From contig NZ_LBIQ01000035.1 of assembly GCF_001280515.1 (NCBI RefSeq), positions 248,001 through 312,000 on the forward strand: a DNA stretch of 64,000 nt. Direction: 5' to 3'. The notes under the pieces were generated by a model. The model saw only the letters and a list, made by a program, of their open reading frames with translations. It did no database searches and was not told the origin of the DNA. How positions within the stretch are numbered: position 1 is the first letter of the stretch; the number at the start of each line of letters is the position of its first letter. This DNA comes from Mangrovimonas sp. ST2L15 (GTDB lineage: Bacteria > Bacteroidota > Bacteroidia > Flavobacteriales > Flavobacteriaceae). Below, one piece after another: positions 56,801 to 64,000 of this stretch. Made by a program: the position numbers and the translations under genes.

Positions 56801-58402
56801 TGAGAAAATGGCTTCATATTCAATGACTTGGCCTCCTGTTTCATTAAAAACATATCTATTGATATCACCTCCAAAAGATGCTGTAAGGATACTTCCCTGC
56901 ATAGCCCCTTCAAAATTGGTCGCTGTATATTCAGCAATTCCATTTGTTGAAAAGTTGATCACATCCAAAATATTATTTTCAGGACTGGAAACAGGTAAAT
57001 CACATTGGTACTCTCCTAGTTCTGGTCTTACTGGGAAATCCTCTATAATGAAAGAGGATTGAAAGTATCCGGTAACACCTCCTAAAAGAGATTCCAAAGA
57101 TCCGTTGTATTCTTCTATCCAGGTACCTCCAGAATTGAGGTAACCAATGATTCCTGTTTTATTGGGGAATGCAAAAATGGGGTTTGGATGCCCGCCATAA
57201 TAGGTGAAATTTGCATCGTTAATGGTACCTACAAAATGAAGTGGATCTCCATATAAAGAACTGTTTTCCTCACTTAATTCGTTAGTGATGTAATGGTTGG
57301 CAGGATCATAATCTACGGTGTTTTGGTAACCTAGAAATTCATCGGTATTGATATCATAAATTTTAGGAGTTCCACCCCAGGTGTTGTTTGGACCATTGTC
57401 AGATAGATAGATCCTTCCGCTCTCTGTGACCACGATGTCATAAGTGTTTCTGAAACCGGGAGCAAAGACTTCAATCGGGGAACCTGCCTCAAAAATAGCT
57501 TGATTTAAACTGTTATGTCCACCAAAGGGATCGTTTAAATCGATGGTAGCGTTATAAAGAGGGTGACCAGAAGGATATGGAAAATAAGGGCTTGTATTAT
57601 CGATGTCAGCTCTTGTTGGGTCGTTTAAAGTGGGTAGATCATAAACAAAATCAGTTCCTGTTCTTGGGTCATTATAAATGGGCATAGATTCCAATTGGTC
57701 CATGTCAATAATCAATACATTGCCTGAATAAAGATATTCAGGGGTTGCAGCAAAATTGTTTGAAGGAGCCCCTTTATTGGTATTCCCTCCTTGGCAAAGT
57801 AACATAAATTCGGTGCCCTCACGTTCGAAAAGGGTCATACCATTGGTAGAGTGGTTTTCTTCACATCTTGGTAATCCTCTTATTAAATCTACTTTTATCC
57901 AGTTGGAGCCGTCCCAAGTTAATCTGGAAAGTACTCCAGAGTTGGTATCTAAATTGGTATCTTCTCCAGCACCACCACCACCGATGAGGTTGTCTGATGA
58001 AGAGGCATAGATAATTGGGTTTTCAGCTGTTCCGGAAAGTTTAATTCCAGTGATTTGTCTAGTGATAACTGGTGTTAATTCACCCAAATCTGTGTGGTTT
58101 TTCGTGTAGTCACGAATCATGGTAATTTCCTCAACATCTGTAACCGTGTAGGTGCCATTTCCCGCAGGTGCATTATCGCGCTCTATGGTATAAGCCCAAA
58201 TAGTTCCGTTTTGTTGGGAAACATACAAGCGGTCATCAGGGCCAAATTCTAAAGAGGTAGGATTTAATACTCCTTCACCAATGAGGCCGGTAGAACCAAA
58301 ACTAATGGTTTGTGAATGGGTGTGTTGGGACCAAAAAATACTTAGTATTGCTAGGAATGCCCATCTAGCTAAATAGTTTGTTTTAAAACAATTAAAAGAC
58401 AT
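53822..58402 (-). CDS. 1526-residue secreted multidomain protein ending in a dockerin
   Basis: Signal peptide ending in the first 31 residues (FLAILSIFWSQHTHSQ). Residues about 32-570 resemble a glucose/sorbosone dehydrogenase-type beta-propeller (LEFGPDDRLYVSQQNGTIWAY, ITGIKLSG, FAPGFRNTYDIVVTESGRIYLSDNGPN). Then TSP3-like calcium repeats (DYDGDGFTNQDEID near 587 and DDDDNDGILDVND near 631), a lectin-like region, an immunoglobulin-like segment (about 905-1000), a malectin domain (about 1014-1181), a HYR-like domain (about 1287-1372) and a C-terminal dockerin (about 1463-1526: GDANNDNIINIADLGIF and ADFNNDSVINIADLGLF). No T9SS sorting tail follows the dockerin. Probably a carbohydrate-linked extracellular protein. 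Confidence 0.87.
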   Translation of the reverse strand: MSFNCFKTNYLARWAFLAILSIFWSQHTHSQTISFGSTGLIGEGVLNPTSLEFGPDDRLYVSQQNGTIWAYTIERDNAPAGNGTYTVTDVEEITMIRDYTKNHTDLGELTPVITRQITGIKLSGTAENPIIYASSSDNLIGGGGAGEDTNLDTNSGVLSRLTWDGSNWIKVDLIRGLPRCEENHSTNGMTLFEREGTEFMLLCQGGNTNKGAPSNNFAATPEYLYSGNVLIIDMDQLESMPIYNDPRTGTDFVYDLPTLNDPTRADIDNTSPYFPYPSGHPLYNATIDLNDPFGGHNSLNQAIFEAGSPIEVFAPGFRNTYDIVVTESGRIYLSDNGPNNTWGGTPKIYDINTDEFLGYQNTVDYDPANHYITNELSEENSSLYGDPLHFVGTINDANFTYYGGHPNPIFAFPNKTGIIGYLNSGGTWIEEYNGSLESLLGGVTGYFQSSFIIEDFPVRPELGEYQCDLPVSSPENNILDVINFSTNGIAEYTATNFEGAMQGSILTASFGGDINRYVFNETGGQVIEYEAIFSGFGSIPLDVIAQGDADIFPGTVWAATYGSNSITIFEPQDIDCIDPLDPAFDPLADYDGDGFTNQDEIDNNTNYCSQGSKPNDNDGDFISDLNDDDDDNDGILDVNDAFAIDADNGTTTNLPILYPFWNNDPGTGMFGLGFTGLMLDPTGSTDYLTQYDPNDLSFGGAAGKATVDYISPGDSFESFNDQQYGFQFGANVDTNSNPFTIHTRIESPYFGINGSQTNPQDFQSYGLQIGNGDQDNYLKIVIMNGTSNADNINGLQVVLEEDGIVSTNYTEDVTDLLIANAIDLYFAIDPATNSAQPYYSLDKGQNLFLFGSPITLPTSFLDATDNQGLAIGMIGTSRGSDYFAATWDFINIEENESGILSTTPSSIDFGHTPNNINYRIKYFELQNNGGPTDDPITITDMSITGTDAALFTIEETTPFVLNPAASMQIPVLFHADGTVGTKEALLTITHDGTNTPILFDLAGELTENYSPIVRINTGGLGFDATDGGPNWEANPSGDSGIGESFVVDGGDGTYSNGPLDFGLKDPSIPDYIDQATYEAIMHTHRNSLDITIPMTYHISVPNGKYIVNLYEASLYSGSSQPGEVVFSINMEGQRVFSHFDPNDMFGFGRAGMLQFNVTVTDNDLNIEFIEEIERSRVVAIEVLGLTFPPLEIDPLENITSCENAIADITASATGGNPADNLTYAISGQPDGIGIEPTNGIIFGQIASSSLTGGPNGDGVFNVTVTVSKDNSFDATETFTWTVFEDIENPTITCPENITEFIDEGEIEGIVTIEEPTGSDDCSLGSQLEYLGTRADGLELTDPFPLGDTIITWTVTDASGNTSDACEQTVTVEVGQYTLDLSVTLQGRIDYSEDYDIILYRTNDLVTPAYIFSETADSAGNITIGSTIGQGSYKVLVKTSLYLQRMIEVNLTENSSETIPVLLAGDANNDNIINIADLGIFSGAYGSTSGDANYSESADFNNDSVINIADLGLFSGNYFAIGEDQNN

Positions 58403-58564
58403 TTTACAATTTTTTTCAAGATTTGTTGTATTGGCGCTATTAATCGAAAAAAATTATCGGGGAGGATTGGAGTGTGAATTTAGTAAATAATTGAGGAATT
58501 TTAGGAGTGAAATGTTAGCTTTTCGTTAAAACGATTATTTTTCGGACATCATGCCCATAAACAG

Positions 58565-58593
58565 AAAAGCCAAGAATCAAATTCTTGGCTTTT
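58565..58593 (-). terminator. Terminator after secA
   Basis: AAAAGCCAAGAAT (58565-58577) pairs with ATTCTTGGCTTTT (58581-58593) around a CAA loop, 13 perfect base pairs, 21 bases after the secA stop on the minus strand. Confidence 0.87.
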
Positions 58594-58613
58594 CCTTTAA
58601 AATGAAGTGTGTA

Positions 58614-61600
58614 TTAATCTTCTACAATCACCCAATCACCATTGGTAATTAAAGGTTCTGCTTGTTTGAATTTTAGGGTTTTATTTTCACCGCTCATGAC
58701 ATGTTTAATCGTCACTTTTTCATTTCTTCCAATCTTGGGCTGTTGTCTAACAATGGTTTCTACAACCTCCTGTTTTTGAGTGTTTCCAACGGCTCTATTT
58801 TGAGCAGCTCTTTCGTCCATATTTGGAATCTCCTCTTTGGAAGTTTCTAATTTCTCCTTCGGTTTAGACTGTCTAGCCTCACTAATTGCAGTTGAGTCTT
58901 CCGATGGTAATTCTCCTTTGAAAAGGAAAGAAATAACATCCTTATTAACTTGATCAATCATGGATTTGAACAATTCAAATGCCTCAAATTTATAAATCAA
59001 TAAAGGATCTTTCTGTTCGTGAACAGCCAACTGAACCGATTGTTTTAATTCATCCATTTTACGTAAATGGGTCTTCCAAGAATCATCAATTATGGCTAAA
59101 GTGATGTTCTTTTCAAAATCGGTGATAAGTTGTTTCCCTTGAGTTTCATAGGCTTTCTCCAAGTCTGTGACTACTTGTAAGGTCTTAACCCCATCTGTAA
59201 ATGGTACTACAATGCGTTTGAATTTATCGCGTTGGGTCTCGTAAACATTTTTGATTACTGGAAATGCTATTTCTGCATTGCGTTCCATTTTTTCGCGGTA
59301 ATGTTGGAAAGCTGCTTTGTAAACTTTACCTGCCATTTCCATAGCAGTCATTTTTCCAAAATCTTCTTCAGAAATAGGCGAGCTCATGGAGAAGAAACGA
59401 ATTAATTCAAATTCGAAGTTCTTAAAATCATTTGCTGCTTTATTAGATTCAGCAATACCTTCAGAAGTGTCATAAATCATATTGGCTAGATCCACTCGTA
59501 GACGTTCACCAAATAACGCGTGGTGCCTACGTTTGTAAACCACCTCTCTTTGCGAGTTCATGACGTCATCATATTCTAATAGACGCTTACGGATCCCGAA
59601 GTTATTCTCTTCAACTTTTTTCTGGGCTCTTTCAATGGATTTTGAAATCATTGAGTGTTGAATCACTTCGCCTTCCTGCAGTCCCATACGGTCCATCATT
59701 TTGGCAATACGTTCACTACCAAACAAGCGCATTAGGTTATCTTCCAATGAGACATAGAATTGAGAACTTCCCGGATCTCCTTGACGTCCCGAACGACCTC
59801 TTAACTGACGGTCAACACGTCTAGAATCGTGGCGTTCAGTACCAATGATAGCTAAACCTCCAGCGTCCTTAACAGCACCTTGCAGTTTAATGTCGGTACC
59901 ACGACCCGCCATGTTGGTGGCTATGGTAACCTGACCAGCTTGACCTGCTTCAGCAACAATATCAGCTTCCTTTTTATGTAATTTGGCGTTCAATACGTTG
60001 TGTGGCACCTTACGGATGTGAAGCATCTTTGATAGCAATTCACTGATGTCTACTGATGTGGTACCAATCAAAACAGGGCGGCCTGATTGTGAAATTTTGG
60101 TAACTTCATCAATAATGGCATTGTATTTTTCACGTTTGGTTTTATAAACCAAATCGTCTTTATCATCCCTGGCGATGGGTCTGTTTGTTGGAATTTCCAC
60201 TACATCCAATTCATAGATTTCCCAGAACTCTCCTGCTTCTGTTACCGCTGTACCGGTCATACCAGATAGTTTGCGGTACATTCTAAAGTAGTTTTGAAGC
60301 GTAATGGTAGCAAAGGTTTGTGTGGCAGCCTCAATTTTTACATTTTCCTTGGCTTCAATGGCTTGATGTAATCCATCGCTATAACGACGACCGTCCATAA
60401 TACGTCCGGTTTGCTCATCTACAATCATTACCTTGTTATCCATAACCACATACTGTACGTCCTTTTCAAATAAGGCATAAGCTTTCAGTAATTGGTTTAA
60501 AGTATGGATACGTTCTGATTTGATTCCAAAGTCACGGAATAACTCTTCTTTTTCTGCGGCTTCGTCTTCTTTGCTTAAATTTTTGTTCTCTATTTTGGCG
60601 ATTTCCGTTCCGATTTCAGGCATGACGAAAAAGTTTGGATCGTCTGCACCTGATAAGAATTCAACCCCTTTATCGGTTAATTCGATTTGGTTGTTTTTCT
60701 CGTCGATTACGTAGTACAACTCGGCATCAATCTTAGGCATCTCACGGTTGTTGTCCTGCATGTAGAAATTCTCGGTCTTTTGAAGTAATTGTTTCACACC
60801 TTCTTCACTCAAGAATTTGATCAGAGCCTTGTTTTTAGGCATCCCCCTGTACACGCGTAACAATTGGAATCCACCTTCCTTAGTATCTCCAGAAGCAATC
60901 AGTTTTTTAGCTTCGGCTAAGACACCTGTTAAATATTTTCTTTGAACCCCAACAATACTATCTACTTTGGGTTTAAGTTCATTAAATTCATGTCTATCTC
61001 CTTGCGGAATGGGACCCGAAATAATCAATGGCGTTCTAGCGTCATCCACCAATACCGAATCCACCTCATCGACGATGGCATAGTGATGGGGGCGTTGTAC
61101 CAAATCATTTGGTGAATGGGCCATGTTATCCCTTAGGTAATCAAAACCAAACTCGTTGTTGGTTCCGTAAGTAATATCAGCATTGTAGGCTTTCTTTCTG
61201 GCCGCGGAATTCGGTTGGTGATAATCTATACAATCAACACTCAAACCATGGAATTCAAAAATAGGCGCCATCCAAGCACTATCCCTTTTTGCCAAGTAGT
61301 CATTCACCGTTACAAGGTGAACCCCTTTTCCTGATAGAGCATTTAAATAAACAGGTAAGGTCGCAACCAAAGTTTTACCTTCCCCTGTTTGCATTTCGGC
61401 AATTTTACCTTGGTGAAGAGCGATACCTCCAATTAACTGCACGTCATAATGCACCATATCCCAAGTCACCTCTTTTCCAGCGGCATCCCAAGAATTGGCC
61501 CAAATGGCTTCGTCATCATCTAGGGTTACATAGGCTTTGGTTCCTGAAATCTCACGGTCAAAAGCACTAGCTGTTACTGTAATTTCGGTGTTGTTAACAA

Positions 61601-61967
61601 AACGTTTGGCCGTTTCCTTAACCACTCCAAAAGCTTCTGGAAGGATGTCGTTTAACACCTTTTCAGTAGCTTCAAAAATATCATCTTGAATTCGGTCTAT
61701 TTCTTGGTAGATTTCATCGCGTTCATCGATATCTTCAGTGGCTTCCGCTTTAGATTCCAGTTCAGCAATGTGATCCATGAAGGGTTTTCGTGCTTCGGCA
61801 ATTTGGTCTTTGAAATAGGTGGTTTTGGCTCTCAGTTCGTCATGGGATAACTTTTCCAAGTCTCCCTCAAAGGATTTTATTTTGTTGACGATAGGCATAA
61901 TAGCCTTGACGTCTTGTTTTGATTTGTCTCCGACAAAGATTTTAAGTACGGAATCTAAAATACTCAT
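58614..61967 (-). CDS. secA: Preprotein translocase ATPase SecA
   Basis: A 1117-residue SecA from ATG 61967 (MSILDSVLKIFVGDKSKQDVKAI). Nucleotide-binding domain 1 has EMQTGEGKTLVATLPVYLNAL (Walker A) and AIVDEVDSVLVDDARTPLIISG (Walker B). NBD2 has VTIATNMAGRGTDIKLQ and LRGRSGRQGDPG. The preprotein cross-linking domain carries an insertion near residues 330-450. It drives protein export through SecYEG. It is longer than the approximately 900-residue Escherichia coli enzyme, as is usual in Bacteroidota; the C-terminal zinc-binding motif is absent, and the C-terminus is a short basic-acidic tail (LITNGDWVIVED). An upstream ATG at 62006 would add 13 residues and lies in a hairpin. Confidence 0.96.
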   Translation of the reverse strand: MSILDSVLKIFVGDKSKQDVKAIMPIVNKIKSFEGDLEKLSHDELRAKTTYFKDQIAEARKPFMDHIAELESKAEATEDIDERDEIYQEIDRIQDDIFEATEKVLNDILPEAFGVVKETAKRFVNNTEITVTASAFDREISGTKAYVTLDDDEAIWANSWDAAGKEVTWDMVHYDVQLIGGIALHQGKIAEMQTGEGKTLVATLPVYLNALSGKGVHLVTVNDYLAKRDSAWMAPIFEFHGLSVDCIDYHQPNSAARKKAYNADITYGTNNEFGFDYLRDNMAHSPNDLVQRPHHYAIVDEVDSVLVDDARTPLIISGPIPQGDRHEFNELKPKVDSIVGVQRKYLTGVLAEAKKLIASGDTKEGGFQLLRVYRGMPKNKALIKFLSEEGVKQLLQKTENFYMQDNNREMPKIDAELYYVIDEKNNQIELTDKGVEFLSGADDPNFFVMPEIGTEIAKIENKNLSKEDEAAEKEELFRDFGIKSERIHTLNQLLKAYALFEKDVQYVVMDNKVMIVDEQTGRIMDGRRYSDGLHQAIEAKENVKIEAATQTFATITLQNYFRMYRKLSGMTGTAVTEAGEFWEIYELDVVEIPTNRPIARDDKDDLVYKTKREKYNAIIDEVTKISQSGRPVLIGTTSVDISELLSKMLHIRKVPHNVLNAKLHKKEADIVAEAGQAGQVTIATNMAGRGTDIKLQGAVKDAGGLAIIGTERHDSRRVDRQLRGRSGRQGDPGSSQFYVSLEDNLMRLFGSERIAKMMDRMGLQEGEVIQHSMISKSIERAQKKVEENNFGIRKRLLEYDDVMNSQREVVYKRRHHALFGERLRVDLANMIYDTSEGIAESNKAANDFKNFEFELIRFFSMSSPISEEDFGKMTAMEMAGKVYKAAFQHYREKMERNAEIAFPVIKNVYETQRDKFKRIVVPFTDGVKTLQVVTDLEKAYETQGKQLITDFEKNITLAIIDDSWKTHLRKMDELKQSVQLAVHEQKDPLLIYKFEAFELFKSMIDQVNKDVISFLFKGELPSEDSTAISEARQSKPKEKLETSKEEIPNMDERAAQNRAVGNTQKQEVVETIVRQQPKIGRNEKVTIKHVMSGENKTLKFKQAEPLITNGDWVIVED

Positions 61968-61988
61968 ATTATTGATGTTTTTATGTTT

Positions 61989-62006
61989 ATGGTTGTCTCC
62001 AACCAT
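61989..62006 (-). promoter_or_regulatory. Hairpin in the secA leader
   Basis: ATGGTTG (61989-61995) and CAACCAT (62000-62006) are perfect 7-bp arms with a TCTC loop, 22 bases before the preferred secA ATG. It sits between the promoter box and the start, so in the leader of the mRNA. Confidence 0.35.
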
Positions 62007-62027
62007 GATAATAAGATCTTACCGCTG

Positions 62028-62035
62028 TAAAAATA
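62028..62035 (-). promoter_or_regulatory. -7 box of secA
   Basis: Minus-strand TATTTTTA, one base off TAnnTTTG, 60 bases before the ATG at 61967. Confidence 0.35.
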
Positions 62036-62085
62036 CGGCGATTTATAAGTTACTGTATGGTTTTTAGGAATAGTTAACAATAAAA

Positions 62086-62110
62086 AAAAAGTCTCTTGAA
62101 GAGACTTTTT
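62086..62110 (-). terminator. Terminator after the DUF2795 gene
   Basis: AAAAAGTCTCT (62086-62096) and AGAGACTTTTT (62100-62110) form an 11-bp perfect stem with a TGA loop; it lies 15 bases after the DUF2795 stop codon. Confidence 0.87.
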
Positions 62111-62124
62111 AAACAGTGATGTTA

Positions 62125-62346
62125 TTAATATTCATCCTCGTTCCAGAGGTAATCTTCGTCTGTTGGATAATCTGACCAAATCTCTTGGATGGATTCATAT
62201 TGGTCTCCTTCATCTTCAATAGACTGAAGGTTCTCAACAACTTCAAGCGGTGCTCCAGTTCTAATGGAGTAATCAATCAATTCATCCTTAGTTGCTGGCC
62301 ATGGTGCATCACTTAAATAGGAAGCTAATTCTAAAGTCCAATACAT
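62125..62346 (-). CDS. DUF2795 small protein
   Basis: A 73-residue acidic protein with WTLELASYLSDAPWPATKDELIDYSIRTGAPLEVVENL, the DUF2795 pattern of a two-helix unit ('L...YPatkeeLl..A...gAp..vl..L'). It ends in a very acidic tail (TDEDYLWNEDEY). The family is widespread and uncharacterised. It has a good promoter and a terminator, so it is a single-gene unit. Confidence 0.87.
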   Translation of the reverse strand: MYWTLELASYLSDAPWPATKDELIDYSIRTGAPLEVVENLQSIEDEGDQYESIQEIWSDYPTDEDYLWNEDEY

Positions 62347-62371
62347 GATTCATTAGTTTTTTTAATTTCTG

Positions 62372-62401
62372 CAAAAATAAATTTTTACTTCAAAAAGTCA
62401 A
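62372..62401 (-). promoter_or_regulatory. Promoter of the DUF2795 gene
   Basis: On the minus strand TTG (62401-62399), 19 bases of spacer and TATTTTTG (62379-62372): both Bacteroidota elements in canonical spacing. Transcription would start near 62367, about 20 bases before the ATG. Confidence 0.65.
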
Positions 62402-62509
62402 GAAAAAAATGAATTATTTATACATTATTATTAAGAACGTTTGAAAGGTGCCGTAAAACAAGGGTAATGCATTCGTTTTTAACGGTTTTATACCCCGGGC
62501 ATTAATGGA

Positions 62510-63082
62510 TTAATATTTTTCAGGTATCCATTTTACTTCTTCGGCATGCACATGATGAGACAATTTCCGTGCCAATACAAATAGATAATCTGAAAGCCTA
62601 TTTAAATACTTTAAAGTGTTTGGATTAACAGGTTCTACCTCGTTTAATGACACGGCTAATCGCTCAGCCCTTCTGCAAATACATCGTGTTATGTGACAGA
62701 ATGACACTGTTTGGTGTCCGCCGGGTAACACAAAATGTGTCATAGGAGGCAAGGACTCGTTCATTAGGTCCATTTCATGTTCCAACCGCAGGATATCTTC
62801 CTCTGAAATTTTTGGGATGTTTAAACGGTCTTTACCATTTTTTAAGGTCGCTTTTTCAGGGTCTGTGGCCAAAATGGCTCCAACGGTAAACAAGCGATCC
62901 TGAATATGTATTAGAAGCTCTTTGTCTTGGGAGGGGATGTCTTGATCTCTAACTAGACCGATGTATGAATTTAGCTCATCAACGGTGCCATAGCTTTCAA
63001 TGCGGATGTGATTTTTGGATACCCGTGTACCCCCAAATAATGCGGTGGTGCCTTGATCTCCAGTTTTGGTATATATTTTCAT
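62510..63082 (-). CDS. PduO-type cob(I)alamin adenosyltransferase
   Basis: A 190-residue protein from ATG 63082 (MKIYTKTGDQGTTALFGGTRVSKNH), the standard N-terminal ATP-binding motif of PduO-type adenosyltransferases. Further marks are ESYGTVDELNSYIGL, FVLPGGHQTVSFCHITRCICRRAER and LNRLSDYLFVLAR. It converts cob(I)alamin to adenosylcobalamin. An upstream ATG would add ten residues and is rejected. No other cobalamin gene is nearby. Confidence 0.94.
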   Translation of the reverse strand: MKIYTKTGDQGTTALFGGTRVSKNHIRIESYGTVDELNSYIGLVRDQDIPSQDKELLIHIQDRLFTVGAILATDPEKATLKNGKDRLNIPKISEEDILRLEHEMDLMNESLPPMTHFVLPGGHQTVSFCHITRCICRRAERLAVSLNEVEPVNPNTLKYLNRLSDYLFVLARKLSHHVHAEEVKWIPEKY

Positions 63083-63152
63083 AAAATTAGTTTCGAATGT
63101 TCGTGGATTCAAAGGTACGTTTTATGGTAGGTAATTCAAAGAAGTTATTGGG

Positions 63153-63197
63153 CAGTAAGTAGTAGACAGTGGACAGCAGAAACTAGACAGTAAGCAG
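63153..63197. repeat. Imperfect CAGTA/AGACAG-type short repeat
   Basis: A run of related short units (CAGTAAGTAGTAGACAGTGG and CAGCAGAAACTAGACAGTAAGCAG) between the adenosyltransferase and methyltransferase genes. It codes for nothing I can see. Degenerate arrays of CAGTA-like units occur in gaps of other flavobacterial genomes as far as I recall; it may be a relic of slippage. Confidence 0.5.
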
Positions 63198-63203
63198 GAT
63201 AAA

Positions 63204-63971
63204 TTAAACTCGGATGGTGAAATGTTCTTTTTGTTGTTCTTTTCTAAAGAATACCAACCCCCAGTAATACGTATCGATTGTAACGGTCACTTGCGGATTG
63301 CTTTTAATAATTTCCCAAGCTTCGGTCATTTCTGGAGACCAATAAATATCATCAAAGATGAAAACGGAGTCATTGTGTGCTGAAGGGAGAAGGGTTTCAA
63401 AATATTCCAGGGTGGCTTTTTTTGTATGATTCCCATCAAAGAAAATGGCATCCCACTTTTGTTCTTTTAAATTTGGGAGGTGTTCCTCAAAACTTCCTTT
63501 AAGAATATGGATGTTCTTCCATTTGGCCAATTTATTTGCCGCATAAGCGGCCACTTCTGTGTTTCCGTCCACAGAGGTTATTTGAGCTTTTGGATTTCCT
63601 AAGGTCATGGCATGGGTTGCCATTCCTAGAGAGGTTCCCAATTCCAAAATAGTCTCAAAATGAAAGTAATTGGTTAATCTTAAGAGGAGTTTGGCTCTTT
63701 TTAATGGGGTGCCAGCTGTTTTGGCCAATTCTGATGGGGTACGAAATTGCGATTGGATTTTTCGGGAGCCTTTTCCCAAATCCAGCATTTTTAGAGGTTG
63801 TTTGTCTTTGAGCAAGGTTTTGCGATAGGCTTTCAGTCTTTTATAATCGTAAAATGGTTGTTTTAGGTAAAAGCACTTGGTGACCAAATCATAGACAAAT
63901 GGCGAATGCACCCCATGCTGGTTGGTGGAGCGCTTCAGAAATTTTAAATGAGAAATAATTTGGTAGACCAT
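63204..63971 (-). CDS. Class I SAM-dependent methyltransferase (O-methyltransferase-like)
   Basis: A 255-residue protein. Residues about 100-200 contain the SAM-binding glycine motif ETILELGTSLGMATHAM, TSVDGNTEVAAYAANKL and DAIFFDGNHTKKATLEYFETLL, as in caffeoyl-CoA/catechol O-methyltransferase-type proteins. The N-terminal 70 residues (HLKFLKRSTNQHGVHSPFVYDL) are typical of a Bacteroidota group of uncharacterised methyltransferases; the substrate is unknown. Start ATG is at 63971, directly next to the short repeat at the window end. Confidence 0.87.
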   Translation of the reverse strand: MVYQIISHLKFLKRSTNQHGVHSPFVYDLVTKCFYLKQPFYDYKRLKAYRKTLLKDKQPLKMLDLGKGSRKIQSQFRTPSELAKTAGTPLKRAKLLLRLTNYFHFETILELGTSLGMATHAMTLGNPKAQITSVDGNTEVAAYAANKLAKWKNIHILKGSFEEHLPNLKEQKWDAIFFDGNHTKKATLEYFETLLPSAHNDSVFIFDDIYWSPEMTEAWEIIKSNPQVTVTIDTYYWGLVFFRKEQQKEHFTIRV

Positions 63972-63973
63972 TT

Positions 63974-64000
63974 ACAATTAACAATTAGCAATTAGCAATT
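63974..64000. repeat. Tandem 8-base repeat (CAATTA-type) reaching the window end
   Basis: ACAATTAACAATTAGC followed by AATTAGCAATT, about three and a half units of CAATTA(A/G)C. It starts three bases upstream of the methyltransferase start and runs off the window, so its length is unknown. Confidence 0.55.

Noticed and set aside
56671-57062. Overlapping short frames on both strands in the large dockerin gene
   Set aside because: All fall within the 1526-residue coding frame, which has clear domains throughout.

Overview
The window looks like a chromosomal segment of a member of the Bacteroidota, most likely a Flavobacteriaceae species. The grounds are: low G+C content; no Shine-Dalgarno sequences; -7 boxes of the TAnnTTTG type before many genes; type IX secretion (T9SS) C-terminal sorting domains; a TonB-receptor fragment with a carboxypeptidase-like domain; bacillithiol synthesis (BshC); lineage families such as DUF4295, DUF4266, DUF3570, DUF2911 and DUF2795; and 5' ends that often lie within a few bases of the start codon. 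I saw no tRNA, rRNA, CRISPR array, insertion sequence or prophage. Gene density is high, and genes often overlap by 1-30 bases, both in tandem and tail-to-tail.

Layout. 1-5.9 kb: 5' part of an outer-membrane receptor gene, CoA-binding protein, Na+/solute symporter, recR, a GT2 glycosyltransferase and a lipoyl E2 acyltransferase. 6-13.8 kb: DnaQ-like exonuclease, FAH-family hydrolase, lone HPt protein, cinA, the rpmB-rpmG-DUF4295 ribosomal cluster, ftsY, an SRPBCC protein, a secreted serine hydrolase and rimO. 13.9-17.2 kb: unrecognised secreted proteins, a Na+/H+ antiporter and a 51-residue glycine-rich membrane protein. 17.3-20.3 kb: a compact operon thioredoxin - ApbE - DUF4266 lipoprotein - DUF3570 barrel, behind a Crp/Fnr-like inverted repeat, divergent from katG, which has its own perfect 16-bp palindrome. 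22.9-31.8 kb: CarboxypepD_reg protein, bshC, a PLP decarboxylase, guaA, a LysM/periplasmic-binding protein, a DUF922 predicted protease and a DUF3820 protein.

31.9-42.7 kb: pyrG, yidC, a MORN-like repeat protein, a three-FAS1 lipoprotein, mnmA, a T9SS-exported subtilase, a nitronate monooxygenase-like enzyme and a DMT transporter. 42.8-49.6 kb: MATE pump, small acidic protein, PAP2 phosphatase, a three-gene glycolipid module (ArnT-like GT39, tandem LAB_N protein, polyprenyl-phosphate GT2), a sugar-nucleotide epimerase and a DUF2911 protein. 49.7-53.1 kb: ECF sigma factor with a recognisable ECF-type promoter, its putative membrane anti-sigma partner, a secreted protein with a Trp/Gln/Glu-rich 11-residue repeat, and an M23 peptidase. 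53.1-58.4 kb: a cohesin-domain protein with a T9SS tail, next to a 1526-residue multidomain protein that ends in a dockerin. 58.6-64 kb: secA, DUF2795, PduO-type cobalamin adenosyltransferase, a methyltransferase and short intergenic repeats.

The strongest candidates for little-described biology are the cohesin/dockerin gene pair and the thioredoxin-ApbE-DUF4266-DUF3570 operon. Functional statements rest on reading motifs by eye; no database search was possible.
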